Source of the DNA: Hepsetus odoe
Lineage: Eukaryota > Chordata > Actinopteri > Characiformes > Hepsetidae
NCBI GenBank assembly: GCA_017165825.1
Contig: CM029384.1
Location: forward strand, 6,517,545-6,581,544
Length of the DNA stretch: 64,000 bases
Reading direction: 5' to 3'
Within the stretch, counting starts at the first letter, position 1, and each line of letters starts with the position of its first letter. Of the stretch, positions 44,937-57,438 are shown in pieces. The notes beneath the pieces were generated by a model. The model ran no database searches. It was not told where the DNA came from and saw nothing but the letters and a program-made list of their open reading frames with translations. A program made the position numbers and the translations under genes.

Positions 44937-45596
44937 AACTAACAGGTTTAAAGGAAGAAAAAAAACAGCATAACTTTGGGCAATTGTAATTGTGTGCCGT
45001 TTGTCTCTGTATGTGATTCTGTATTAGGGGCTATTTAAGAAAAGGAAACGACTGGACTTTTAGATCTGACCCCGGATCAGGGAGTGATGATTAACTAATA
45101 AAGAGCAACACCTATTACCAGAAAAGAGAAGGACTTATTTAGAGGCCATTATTCGATATGATGTGATTATTTGATGTGATGGTGATTCACTCATGAGCCT
45201 GAGAATCCGTCACTCATAGCGCATCCTTCTAGCGTGCATTAAAAGGGCCCATAACATAAAACACTTCCTTTGTTCTGCGTTGTTTCGCTTTGTTGGGATA
45301 AAACGTTTACCGGCTTTGTGATGTCACAAAAGATAAAGCAAATATTCAGCCATTCAATCAAGGCATCAGGATGTCACTGCAGGGCTGCAGGCTGATGCCA
45401 CAAAACATAAACCTAGATTGCTAATAAGGAATGTCACTTGTAATCGCTCTCTCAGTTGAAATGGATTCAAACCTGACTATGGCAACAAAATTGACATCTG
45501 ACAAATGCTGGAAAAAATTAGCACGTAGCGATAAATAAATTCTGTAAAAATCCAACATAATCTGTTGAAAGTGATACCCGATTACCTGGTACCTAG

Positions 45597-45662
45597 TGTT
45601 GGTGGTCTAGTGGTACGATACTTGGCTATGGGCCAAGAGGTCACAGGTTCGTATTCAACCTT
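45597..45662 (+). repeat. SINE family C, head fragment
   Basis: The tRNA-like 5' part only ('tggtggtctagtggtacg', 'ggttcgtattcaacc'). It stops 42 bp before a complete copy. Confidence 0.6.
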
Positions 45663-45703
45663 TTGTTAATTTTAGTGTGTGCCCGCTATAAACCACATGT
45701 CTC

Positions 45704-45917
45704 GGGTGGTGGTGGTCTAGTGGTAGGGTACTTGCCTATGGACCTATAGTTCAAGAGGTTCCAGGTTCAAATCCCACCTCTAGGGTCTACCACTACCACC
45801 ACTGGGTCTCTGAGCAAGACCCTTAACCCCTCCCCAGGTTGCTCCAGGGAGACTGTCCCTGTAAGCAGGTATTGGAAATCACTCTGGATAAGTCTACTAA
45901 ATGCCATAAATGTAAAT
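45704..45917 (+). repeat. SINE family C copy
   Basis: Forward: 'ggtggtctagtggtagggta', 'caggttcaaatcccacctct', 'gagactgtccctgtaagc', then 'ctctggataagtctactaa' and 'atgccataaatg'. Confidence 0.85.
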
Positions 45918-46927
45918 TAAAGGTGAAGTACGGCTGATAACAGTTAAAGGTAATAGCAGGTATTGGAAGAAACAAATGAAAAAGGATGGTTAAGGGCCCT
46001 TTAAGAATGTAAAAATGTCAACAAAGTGTAGAAATGACAAAAACAAGGGTTCCAAGAGGTGAAGTGTTGCCTATATTTGCCCTCCATCAATCAGGATCCA
46101 ATCCCAGCACATCAGACTAAACTGGGATTGGAGGGTTAATGGAATGGTGGCAGCCACACAAAAAAGCATGACATTTATAGACTCTGTGTTTTTTGGGATT
46201 GTTGTTCAAGGTTTGAGAACTCGTAGATGTGTAGTGTAAGTAAATGTAAATAAAATCCAAACTCTAAATCTAGACTCAAATAGTCTTTTTTGTTTAACAC
46301 CCCGACCTTAGACTGAATCACTCTGGCCTTGAATATATCTTTACAGTGAAAAGAGCATCGAGTTCACATAATTTAACAAGGCGAACATCCATTTCACATG
46401 GACATAATAATAAATAATACAGAATACACTAACACAGACCACAGACAGTCTGTCAGTGACTTAATGTGTATGTACTATTAATATGAAAATGGTGCATAAT
46501 TGAAATCACTTCAATGCTTCACTGTTTTCAGTGTACAAGTGTGTGTACACGTGTCCTCAGAGTGAAATCCCAAAATATGATGTTAATGGAAAAGCATTGT
46601 AAGCTTAATGGATGACCATTAGTTTACGGCAAAGCACACGTGCTGCAAAGCTTCAACCCAGTCCTTCCTGATCGGATCAGAGGAAAAGCCCCGAATTCAC
46701 AACTACATCATTCAGTTAGGATTAATTAGTGCATCATGAAATTCTTACACCAAATACTGCACAACAGAGCCTGAAAACAACACACCAGACTTCAGGGCTT
46801 TTACTTTGCTTTTAAAAACACACTCCCATCTGGATCAATAAATATGTTTATCAATAATAATCAAATTCAAATATTCCAAGCCAAACGTCTCCTTCAGAAA
46901 ACACTGATGCACCTTCTTCACATAGGG

Positions 46928-47042
46928 CAGCGGTGGCCTAGTGGTTAGAGAGTTGGCCACAGGATCGGAAAATTGCTGGTTCAAACCCCTTACCAGTAGG
47001 TTGCCCTTGAGCAAGGTACCTTCCCTGTCACTGCTCCCCGGA
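46928..47042 (+). repeat. SINE family B, 5' half, plus strand
   Basis: Head 'cagcggtggcctagtggtta', then 'ggttcaaaccccttaccag' and 'gagcaaggtaccttccctg', ending at 'gctccccgg'. The tail half is missing. Confidence 0.82.
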
Positions 47043-47069
47043 AAGAAAATCAGTTTGCCCTTCCACAGT

Positions 47070-47334
47070 AAAGTGAAAGTGAAAGTGAAAGTGACAACCC
47101 TTGTCATTGCGAGGTCATGGCACAGCACACATGAACCACAACGAAATTGGACCTCTGCATTTAACCCATACACACACGTGCAGCAGTGGGCAGCTATTGA
47201 AAGCGCCCGGGGAGCAGTGATGGGGACGGTACCTTGCTCAAGGGTACCTCAGGGCAACCCACTAGGGTGGGAATCGAACCCACAATCTTCCGATGCAGGG
47301 CCAACTCCCTAACCACTAGGCCACCGCTGCCCCA
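47070..47334 (-). repeat. SINE family B copy, minus strand
   Basis: A complete, well preserved copy: tail with four aaagtg units, body, then head 'ccctaaccactaggccacc'. It lies 27 bp from the preceding copy, in the opposite orientation, so the two heads face outward as a large inverted pair. Confidence 0.88.
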
Positions 47335-48194
47335 CAACGAAAAATACTGACAATTCAAAAGAGGACACCCACACCAGCAGGAACTCACCAGCATCTACCT
47401 TCTATTTCCATGCATATGAAGGTTAAAATAAATCCTAATTCAATCACAGTGACAGACCCACTTTTCTTCATTTAACAGTGTACTGAATATTTGAAATTTT
47501 CTGTAATTTTGCGCAAAACTAAAAAATTCCACTCGTTTTCGACAGTTTTCCACACCCAGATAAAGCAGTGAGTCGCTCAAGGTCATGTGTTCCAGTGAGT
47601 TTCCCACATTCACCTTCGCTTTGATCCATGGCCTCGAGAGCGGAGACGAAAACAGTGAAACACTTGCTTATTGATAATAATGACATTAAGAACGTTCTGC
47701 TAAACAATATCGATCATGATCAGCAGGCAACGGTTGCCAAGCAACATATCAGTCAATGATTCTTCCATGAAAAGCAATTACAGCCATAGTAACTTGCTGC
47801 ATAAGTGCAGATCTAATGAGGTGGTTGTGCCTGTGTCTGTCCATCAAGTGCTTTGGCTTAAAATGTAGCTCAGCCAATCACATTTCAGAACTGGAAGCAT
47901 TTTTGATTTGATTTTATTACTGAAAATGGTTCTAAACTTTTAAAGGCTGATGTATTTGTAATATAAACAAGTTCAAATAAAGAACTTGCTTGCTCGCTCA
48001 CCCTCTCATTCGCTCGATACACCGAGGTCCCTCAGGAGGCTGGACAAACACACGCCCCGGCTCACTCGTTTGATAGCATAATAAAAAATCTCAATATCAA
48101 AAAGAAGCTTTTGCCTTGTTAGGGTCATGTGTGGGTTTTTGGTATTCAGTGCACACGCTGAATATTCCCCTTGTGGATTTTCTGTGTTTACTTA

Positions 48195-48198
<4 letters not shown>

Positions 48199-48244
<46 letters not shown>
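48199..48244. repeat. (GT)n microsatellite
   Basis: About 22 GT units. Confidence 0.96.
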
Positions 48245-48246
<2 letters not shown>

Positions 48247-48933
48247 TCACTCTCTGATATGAATCTCTTTGATGAGGAGCTTTGAGGTTCAAATACCTGA
48301 TAATGAATCTATTGATACTATGATTAATAACTCTCTCCGTTTACCCCCTCGTTCCCGTTTCCACTGTGCCCTGGTTACTAATACATTTGAATTATGTATC
48401 ATCTGCATCTTCTGTCATTGTGATTCCATTTCGGATCCTTCCAGACAGCCTCCATTGTTTTAACTCCTAATTCTCAAATGGGTCGGGGCTGCGTTCAATG
48501 AGGTTTTTCATCTTTGGCTGTAGATGTTCAAAAGCAAAGAAATCTAAATGTGTTCTGGCCAGTTTCTTAGAGGGACAGACAAAGCTGTGTGGACATGTGG
48601 ACACCTTTCAGAGGGAAGTCAGCAGGGCAGGACACAGACCTTCCAAAACAGTTCCAAACTGTGCAAGAGTGACATACAAGAGTAAACTGGTGCTTCACTG
48701 GTGATGTTAATTCACGTACAAATGAGATATGTTTCCAACCCCCCCTTTTTGAATGATGTATCAGTAAAGGGGCTTTAAAAGTCTCTCTCTCTCTCTCTCT
48801 GAGGTTAGTGCGCTTTATCTGTCCTGCATATGTGCGGTGAGAAGACATGATGAAAGGAGCAACACTTTCCTTCCATCTGCACTCAGCAATGACAATGAAA
48901 ATGGGAAGGGCAACGGTGAAGGAGCATGCAGGT

Positions 48934-48935
<2 letters not shown>

Positions 48936-48968
<33 letters not shown>
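48936..48968. repeat. (CA)n microsatellite
   Basis: About 16 CA units. A short (CT)n run lies at 48782-48800. Confidence 0.95.
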
Positions 48969-48969
<1 letters not shown>

Positions 48970-49437
48970 CTGGTGGACAAATGGCATCAATTCTGGGTGT
49001 TTAAAGTTGATTATAACTAATAAGAATAACATTCAATAAAGTATGCACACTAATATTTTCTAATTGCCCAGACAGGACATCGCACCCTTCAAGGCACAAT
49101 TATTGCCCTGATATCATGTTGAATCAGATACTGGAGGAAAAAGGACGCAGTATGATCCAGTCCTGTAACACGCCTGGCCTGTAATATCACTGTGAGATGT
49201 CATTGCTGATGCCGGCAGAGTGTTTGAGTAGCTTAAATATGATTCTTTTAGATGCTCGGAGGAATGAAGTGCTCCTGATTTCAGTATCAGTTTCTGAAAG
49301 CATTCCCAAAATCTAATGTAAAGCCTAGACTAGAAGCAGGAAGGACACAATCCTCTTTAATGTTAGGTATAAACTGGTGCACATGCCTAAGTATGCAGTT
49401 TAAATTAAATTAAATTAGTTACATAAAAAATAAAATT

Positions 49438-49502
49438 ATATTATATATATAATATATATATATATATACTATATATATATTATATATATATATATATATA
49501 AA
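49438..49502. repeat. (AT)n tract
   Basis: Impure (AT)n broken by aa and ct steps. It is self-complementary. Confidence 0.93.
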
Positions 49503-50351
49503 TAATTTTATTTTTAATTTATTTATAGGAAGGCAGGTGACATAAGCATAAGTGCAGCTAAACCCCACTAATTATTCATTTACAATTTAAAAAAAATCTC
49601 AGTTTGACCTGTTAAAAGAAGGTAAAAGAGTATTATTTCTGTTGCACTTTTGGCCAATAGAAAGCCCTGGAAAAGTGCGAGCGAGCATCATGTGTTCACT
49701 TGACCCACACAGAACGATGCAGAACTACTTCAACACTCATGTTCGGATGGACGAGCAAAAGTGTGCCAGGGATTAGCCCCAGTAACCGTGTGGAGTGTGA
49801 TGTGCCTCTGTTGTCTTGGCCGGTGCACAGTCACTCCCTGTACAACGCTCCGTAGGGAATTTATTAATACCTCCCCCTCTTCATCACTAAGCAATCATTT
49901 TCTCTTTTTTCTCAGGCTTATTGACTGTTCCACTCGTTCACTTCTCCTTGTTAACCTCAAGAGGCTCAATGTGCAGCTTTAGTGGATCGTGCTCTTCCAG
50001 ACGCGCTGGGAGAGCACGGTGTGGATTGTACATTTTGTACGGAGCCTGCACCCACACACACATCTGCTCCCCAGCGTGCAGATATATAGTATGACAGTTG
50101 GTTTACTCAAAAAGGTCGCCTGGATTTCAGACGCCATCATGTGTGACAGCCAGACACTCGGACATACACAAATAAACGTGCTCATGCGCATTTTACAGCA
50201 CACCCAGGATCGTGATCCGTTCACCCTGTGCCTTTTCGTCTGGTGTTTAGATGATGATTATATTTTAACACCCTGGGCCTGTCCCTCCTCCAGCGGGACC
50301 AATTAGAATCCTTCCCTGCAATACTTCACTGCCTCTAAAAACTCAACTCTG

Positions 50352-50384
<33 letters not shown>

Positions 50385-50799
50385 AGCTCTTGTGTAAGGA
50401 CCCGTTTTCCACTGTGATTCCTCTTTAAGACAGCTGCCCTACACACTGCAGTCAAGGTTACTCCAGCGAGGAAGATGATGGGCTGCAGTATCCAGGGAAC
50501 ACTGTAGAATTCAGCCATCCCATAATGTCTGGTACATACCTTACACCTTCTCTTTTTCTTTCATACAGCTGCACACAGATCTCTTCGTATAGCTCACTCA
50601 GGCATTCCTGCTATTTCTATAAGAAGCCAAGGCTTTTGCTTACAAATTCCTCACTAAGCTGTCTTTTGCTCAGGGTTGGGAAAATAAAAATCACAATTTG
50701 AGCATTATATATATATTAGGCATATATAATACATATATGAAAATAAACAAGGGAGATGGGAGCATTTTTATTTTTCATTTAGTTGCATAGTAGACGTCT

Positions 50800-51060
50800 T
50801 AGACAAAATTCGAGAAGCAAGGTCGCGTTGGTTTGGACATGTCCAGAGAAGAGATGAGGATTATACTGGGAGGAGGATGTTGAAGATGGAGCTGCCAGGA
50901 AAGAGGAGAAGAGGAAGACCAAAGAGGAGGTTAATGGACATGATGAGAGAGGACATGCAGGTGGTCGGTTTGAAGCAGGAAGATGCAGAGGACTGGAAGA
51001 AATGGAGACGGTCGATCCGCTGTGGCGACCCCTAAACGGGAGCAGCCGAAAGAAAAAGGT
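50800..51060 (+). pseudogene. RTE-type LINE, 3' end with open frame
   Basis: From 50802 the plus strand reads openly to TAA at 51033-51035: DKIREARSRWFGHVQRRDED, YTGRRMLKMELPGKRRRGRP, then MREDMQVVGLKQEDAEDWKK and RCGDP. It is the C terminus of the same LINE type as 36781-37569, extremely 5'-truncated, with a short A/GAA-rich tail. Confidence 0.82.
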
Positions 51061-51121
51061 CTGCTGCTTGCCATATCAAGCTGGTCAGTCTGAAGATTAA
51101 ATATCAGTCTATATAAGTCTT

Positions 51122-51292
51122 TAGTCTTGAGTCATCCATCATATCTTTAAAGGGTCTACATAAGGAGCTCCAACCAATCAGCATCCAGCGTCAGCAGTAA
51201 ACTAATCATCAGCCTGATCATCTGGAAACATCTGCACCTGTGTCTTCACTGCTTTATTCTTTAAGTTAGATGCTTTGTTCTGCTCGAACGAG
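51122..51292 (-). mobile_element. Tc1-like MITE, copy 3, partial
   Basis: The reverse complement of 51185-51275 (cagcagtaaac, atcatctggaaacatctgcacctgtgtc, ttcactgctttatt) matches the right half of the repeat at 4546-5032 and 24155-24510. Only part of the element is recognisable. Confidence 0.6.
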
Positions 51293-51819
51293 TCACATGT
51301 TCATTTGTAAATTTGTCAACAGTCCTTTAGCAGCTCACAGCGGTTACAGCAGTCCACCTGACCTACTGTCACTACAAGAAAGGCAAGCAGACGCCATAAT
51401 TACCCGTTTATTCATGCAAATTGCAGCTGGTTGTTAGGAGAATCCATCCATTTAATACATCAGTGCTCCAACTCTGAACGAAACAGAACGGTACGGCTCA
51501 TGAGGTCCCAAACGATTCAGCGAAACTGTGTCTGTTTGCACAGTCCAGTCTCCACTTCACACAGATTGCAGTGTAAGTGCGCACTTGAATGCATTAAATT
51601 ACACTATTCCCAGATTAAAACCGTAAACATCGCTGCAGTGGCCGAGCTTTGGTTGTGTTCGTCCCACGTTTAGTCGACAGAAAAGCAGCCAATCACTTAT
51701 AATTATACAACTAACAGGGTTGCATGCCATCCATTCCGATTACACTTAAACAACTGTGTGGGTCAGTCGCCATCCCCAAGCTCATACATCATTACTGTAA
51801 CCCTGACAGCCAGCACACA

Positions 51820-51842
51820 CTCTCACACACACACACACACAC
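51820..51842. repeat. (CA)n short tract
   Basis: About 10 CA units. Confidence 0.85.
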
Positions 51843-52083
51843 TAACACGCACACACCAGTGCAGGACCAGTGGGCATCAGTGCTGGGCTCAAAGTTCTGG
51901 GAGGTGTTTCTGCTGATCTGTTAGATATTCAGCATTTACTATCAATATCATCACAATATCAAACACTGCAGATTGTGATTCTTAGACAGTAAAAAAAAAA
52001 TCCAATAAAATACAAATTGATTACAATAATATATATAAAATAAAATACAATGTAATTAAATTGAGTTAAATGTCATTTTTAAT

Positions 52084-52252
52084 AAGAGAGAAAAGAGGAA
52101 AAAAGGAAGACCAAAGAGGAGGTTTATGGACATGGTGAGAGAGGACATGCAGGTGGTCGGTTTGAAGGAGGAAGATGCAGAAGAAAAGAAGAAATGGAAA
52201 TGGATGATCCGCTGCGGTGACCCCTAAACGGGAACAGCCGAAAGAAGAAGAA
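52084..52252 (+). pseudogene. RTE-type LINE, 3' end
   Basis: Text 'aggaagaccaaagaggaggt', 'gacatgcaggtggtcggttt' and 'cggtgacccctaaacggg' repeats the 50800-51060 end, with a (GAA)n tail (aagaagaagaag). Only about the last 55 codons remain. Confidence 0.8.
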
Positions 52253-52794
52253 GAAGTAGCAGCAATAAACTAATGAACCAGATCTAATGTCCTTGATATT
52301 CTTCTGAACATCTTGGAGGACAATGTCTGTTTGTCCATCATAGCATTTACATAGGAATAAATAATGTTAGGACTTTCAAAGCATTTTCTGTGTATTAAAG
52401 CGCTGCTAAAACCCCAAAACACAATCATTCTAGTCACAGGAAAACCCAGCCCCTCCTTTAACCTGCAGGTAAACCAGGAACTGCTTCCAGGTACAAATCA
52501 ACCCACACAGAACTACTACTCGACCTGTGCCACACACTGAGTCCACTGTGCGGGTGTACATGTGGAACTTATTCTCCATCATATGGTCCAGCTAATAATA
52601 ACGTGGCAGACAGTAAGAGGGTTTTGCGCTGCAGCGGTGTGTTTAGTATGTAGGTGTGGATCACTTCAGATGAAACACCTACATTTCACCGCAGAGTGAA
52701 ACTCATTTGAGCAGTAATCAGGAGCTGTAATGGCAGTGCACGGATTATACACTAAACTGACAGGCATTTAGACGAGACTTAATAAAGGACAAAG

Positions 52795-53030
52795 TGTCCT
52801 AGTGGTTAGCAACTAGGCCCTATAATCAGATGGACATTGCTTCGAATCCCAGACCAGTAGGTTGCCCTGAGGTTCCCTTGAGCAAGGTACGTCCCCATCA
52901 CTGCTCCCCGGCCGCCGAATATGGCTGTGCCCTGCTGCACTGTGTGTATGGGTTGAAAGCAGAGGTTGCATTTCGTTGTGGTTCACTGTGTACCGTGCTG
53001 TTTCGCAATAGTCACTTTCACTTTCACTTC
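52795..53030 (+). repeat. SINE family B copy
   Basis: Forward: head 'cctagtggttagcaactagg', body 'gccctgaggttcccttgagc', 'ttcgttgtggttcactgtg', tail 'gtcactttcactttcacttc'. Confidence 0.82.
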
Positions 53031-53985
53031 CATAAGCGCATAAGTAACTCAAGGGCTGTGTCTCATCACGCCAATAAAAATGACATGATTTGTTCGCCGT
53101 TTCGATGCCAACTGAAATATAATCTCACTTTTTTAGATATGGATGGATGTTATTATCTAGAATATTGTCATTTGTTTTTTTTATCATTTTACCCAGTTTG
53201 GAAATAAGCGCACGCAGATTTATACTGGATTAGAATCCACAGTTATTAGTCTCAGAAAAAGCTGTAAAAACGACACACTGTAGATGATCTGATTATATGA
53301 TGATTATATGATGAACAAATTGAAAAGATGTCAGACAACAACAATATGCACCAAACAGATTCATACTGGATTCAGTTCACACACTTGAATGACGGAACCT
53401 CATAAGGTGGACCCATTCCACGTGGACTTGATGAAAGTATTAATGGCAGGGCTGTAAAAAAGCACTTGTTGCTATATCTGTAACTCACTCCCGCACAGTT
53501 AAACAGCAGTGCAAACTAAAAGTCACAAGAAAATGTTTTTAGCTCTAGATTTTCTGTGTGCAAATTTAGTCTGCATTTGGATGTGCTCATGCCGACATCA
53601 GACTCCTCCACCACACACACAACCCACACACACACACAATACAATGCTGTGTGAAGGCTGGTGGGGGTGGGTGGAATAATTGGCAGCCTTGCAGGCACCT
53701 GAGTGGGAGTTAGGAGAGAGTGAAGGAAAGTGGTGAAATAGGAAAGAAAGGAAAAGGATACAAATAAAAAGCATGCATTAGGCCCACTACATCAAACTGT
53801 AGTTAATGTTGTCTTCAAACGAAAGTGTTTCCATTTAAGCTACATATAATGTGCAGTTTTGATTCAGCAATGGCTGAATACATTCTTAAAGCACTGAAAG
53901 TCTAAGCTGCTGAAGTATTGACCTGTAAAAAGCTATTTTTAACCATTTATTGACGGCAATAGTTTAAACTAATTATATAGATTCT

Positions 53986-53989
<4 letters not shown>

Positions 53990-54028
<39 letters not shown>
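53990..54028. repeat. (CA)n microsatellite
   Basis: About 19 CA units abutting a SINE head. Confidence 0.96.
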
Positions 54029-54030
<2 letters not shown>

Positions 54031-54033
54031 CAG

Positions 54034-54255
54034 GAGCGGTGGCCTAGTGGTTAGGGAGTTTGCCCCCGATCAGAAGATTGTGGGTTCGATTCCCTCCCCA
54101 GTGGGTTGCCCTGAGGTACCCTTGAGCAAGGTACCGTCCCTGTCACTGCTCCCCGGGTGCTTTCAATAGCTGCCCACTGCTGCACGTATGTGTATGGGTG
54201 AAACGCAGAGGACAAATTTCCCATTCGTGCAATAATGAAGGATTATTATTATTAT
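54034..54255 (+). repeat. SINE family B variant with (ATT)n tail
   Basis: Head 'gcggtggcctagtggttagg', B box 'gggttcgattccc', body, and instead of the usual aaagtg-type tail a short 'cccattcgtgcaataatgaagg' followed by ATT repeats. This is a different 3' end from the other copies. Confidence 0.8.
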
Positions 54256-54366
54256 TACACACACATTCCTGGTATATATCAGGATTTGTGAGTTAAATGG
54301 CAGCACTCAAAATTCAGCAGAAATTCTAAAGATCAAGTGCTGGTATCAGAAGGAAAAAGGTGTTAC

Positions 54367-54645
54367 TGGTGCGTCTCACCAGACACGCTGGGCAGCGGTG
54401 GCCTAGTGGGTAGGGTGTTGGCCACATGATCGGGGGTTCGAACCCCTTCCCAATGGGTTGCCCTGAGGTACCCTTGAGCAAGGTGCCGTCCCCGTCCCGC
54501 TCCTCCCTGCGATGGGCTGGCGACCTGTCCAGGGTGCGTCCCCCGTCCTCACCCTGTGTGCGCTGGGTTGGACACCAGCACTCCCCCGCGACCCCGTTTG
54601 GGACAAGTGGCAGATAATGGATGGCTAGATGGTGCGTCTCACCAG
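54367..54645 (+). mobile_element. composite SINE with Rex3-like tail, copy 3
   Basis: The element is 54383-54629: head 'cagcggtggcctagtgggta', shared body and 3' end 'ccgcgaccccgtttgggaca', 'gataatggatgg'. A perfect 16-bp duplication, TGGTGCGTCTCACCAG, lies at 54367-54382 and 54630-54645. It is nearly identical to copies 1 and 2. Confidence 0.93.
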
Positions 54646-55640
54646 TAACAATAGAAGGGATGAAGTCGTGAGAAAACCATCGATTCAAAGCAAATAAGTC
54701 GACTGCGGGTGGTTGAGCAGTTTGCCCCCTTTATGATACGATGCCCCAGACATATATTTAGGAGAAAGTCTCCATGGAAACCGGTATATGAAAGACTTTC
54801 AGGAGAAGATTAGAGATTACTCAGTGATGCAGGTTTAAGTTTTGGTGCGCTGATGCAGTTTTGTCAAATGAAATCTCCTCGTTAAAGCAGTGTGTCAAAC
54901 CCAATCATCTTCTGCTTGTAGCCGTAAGAACACGTCTGGATTGAACGACGAAGTGAAACAAACTTCTCTTTGTGTGCCTGTTAAGCTTGCAGCTTCTGGA
55001 TGGTCTCTTTATTTAGCACAGTCCCTGGAGTCTTGGCTTTTCTCGGCTGTGTGAGGGTTTCTCTGGATGGTGTGTGACGCAGTCGGGGCCTTGTGTGAGA
55101 GGAGCCCACTCGCAGCTAAAAATATCCCCGGCGAGGGTGCAGTGCCGTGGGGTTCACTCAAGCTGCTGGCAGCCTCCGAGCGTGCGGATGCCTCACACCG
55201 CTGACGCCAAGCCAAGCTGAAGCTCAGCTCTCAGAGCAGAGGCTTCGACAGGAGAAGCCTTGAAAAGACGGCGGTGAAGGCACTGACAGCAGTCTATTTC
55301 AGTGGACTGTTTTATATATCATCCAGGCTTTCAGAGCCATTGCATCACGAGGTAAATCTGGAGAAGATTTGTGAAACATCTGAGCCCAATAAGAACCATT
55401 TACAAATTCACTACATTACAGGGAAATGCAGGAACGTGGAGGATCCTGCTGGTGGAGTGGAATGCATCTCCTTTTGTTTCTACAGCTTAATGTTTTGTAC
55501 CTAAATTCAAGAAAAATCTATGCATACTTTGAGATTCCTTTTGGACATTTATGAAGGAAACAACAATCATAAACTTAATCAGGACTGTTCTTTGTATTGC
55601 ACAAAAAATGATGCATAAGACTGTAAAGTCATGAAGTATT

Positions 55641-55890
55641 AGTGTCACAGTGGTTAGGGGCTAGGCCCCATAATGGGAAGGTTGTGTGTTTGAGCTCCAG
55701 ATCAGAAAGTTGCCCTGAGGTACCCTTGAGCAAGGTATCGTCCCAATCACTGTTCCCTGGGAGCTGAATATGGCTACCCCTGCTGCACGGTGTTTATGGG
55801 TTAAATGGAAAGATTGTATTTCGTTATGGTTCGCTGTGTGCTATGCTGTGTGCACACAATGACAAACAGTCACTTTCACTTCACTTTTAC
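55641..55890 (+). repeat. SINE family B copy
   Basis: Forward: 'agtggttaggggctaggccc', 'ctgaggtacccttgagcaag', 'tttcgttatggttcgctgtg', tail 'gtcactttcacttcac'. Confidence 0.8.
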
Positions 55891-56149
55891 TTTAATGTCA
55901 GAGTCGCGAAAAAAAACCTGCAAAAAGAAGCTTTTTGTTTGACATTGAGATTAAACATCCAGGCAAGCTCATGTTGTCATCTGGCCTGGAAAAAAATTGA
56001 GATATTACTGCCAAGAGCCCCATAGTTCCAAACTTCCTTTAGGTTTTACTCGATACGGCAAAAAAAAAATATTCTTCAAATGTAAATGAGCCCTGGACTG
56101 AGATCCCAAGCACAGATCTGATCAGTGACATAACAGTGTGATATGAAAA

Positions 56150-56402
56150 ATGTGAAAGTGAATATTCTTGTCATTGCGAGGTCACAGCACAGCACACAGT
56201 GAACCACAACGAAATTGGACCTCTGTATTTAACCCATGCACACACCGTGCAGCAGGGGGCAGATATGAAAGCACCCGGGGAGCAGTGATGGGGATGGTAC
56301 CATGCTCAAGGGTACCTCAGGGCAACCTACCAATAAGGTGTTTGAACCCACAATCTTCCGATCCTGTGGCCAACTCCCTGACCACTAGGCCACCTCTGCC
56401 CA
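56150..56402 (-). repeat. SINE family B copy
   Basis: Reverse: tail 'atgtgaaagtgaatattc', 'cacaacgaaattggacctct', 'gcacccggggagcagtgatg' and head 'actccctgaccactaggcc'. Confidence 0.85.
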
Positions 56403-56909
56403 CATGATGATATACTGATGATGATATACTGACTGTACATAGTTCCTTATTATGTTTTGTGGCACTACTCGTGAATTTAATGTGATTCAACTTATTAAAA
56501 CTCAGAAAAACTGCCACATAACCCCCCCACTAATGATGTACTAAGCTCACATCTCCTAGACAGAAGCTTTTTTTCCACCAGTCTGCCCCAATTTATTGCA
56601 AAGCAGAACAAATTTCTGTAGAAGTTAAAATTTCTGCATTGTGATCTTTAGAACGTAATACTAAAGGACGGTGACACATCATATGGGCTTGTTTTTTGTA
56701 ATAAAATTTTTATTGCTAAAATTTGAATTGTGTTTTTGTGCCGTGGTGTCTTGAAGCATCCTTTAGACGAGAGGAGATGAGAGACGAGCTCCACCGAATG
56801 ATACACAACCAGTGAAGGTCACCTTAGCATGACCTAGAACGCATAGCAAGAGAGCATTACGGTCACTTACAATACAGGTCCAGAGCAACTAGGACAATGG
56901 GCAGCCCAC

Positions 56910-56936
56910 GTGTGTGTGTGTGTGTGTGTGTGTGTG
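56910..56936. repeat. (GT)n microsatellite
   Basis: About 13 GT units. Confidence 0.94.
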
Positions 56937-57037
56937 ATCCTGTAGAGTAAGAGCCTGTGTAGAGTCCCAGTGATTCAGCTGGAGCAAGGATTCTTCTCTC
57001 CGTGGCCTGGTTTGTGAGAGAAACATGATATTTGCGG

Positions 57038-57130
57038 CAATTCTTCTTCTTCTTCTTCCGACTACTCCCAGGTCACCACAGGGGTCACCACAGGGGTCAC
57101 CACAGTAGATCCTCTGTTTCCAAGTTGGTG
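57038..57130 (-). repeat. RTE-type LINE tail relic with triplicated motif
   Basis: A ttcttcttcttcttc run, then 'cgactactcccaggtcacc', reads as a decayed reverse copy of the LINE 3' end. 'aggggtcaccac' is locally repeated three times. Confidence 0.5.
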
Positions 57131-57179
57131 AAACTCTGATCTTCTCTAAATTCTCTCAATAAATCTGTGTTTACTCTTT

Positions 57180-57401
57180 GGTGGGACAGGTCCTGCTGTT
57201 ACCAGTGCAAAAGTAGTCCTGATGTTTGATGAGCCAAACGGGGCTCATGTGACCTCCACTGGCTGCTCAATCACTAACAGATCACTAACGCTTGCCTACA
57301 GAGTGATGTCTGAATCTGCTCCAAGCTATTCAACTTCCATCACACTGGTTCCTACCCCTTACCATTCATTACATTCTTCTAAAGAACATCATCTGGTATC
57401 T

Positions 57402-57438
<37 letters not shown>

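Noticed and set aside
55009..55215. Minus-strand frame considered as the missing PLC-like first exon
   Set aside because: It is Ala/Ser-rich like a PLCL N terminus, but has no KKTVSF-preceding basic segment, and the frame ends in a stop rather than at a clear donor.
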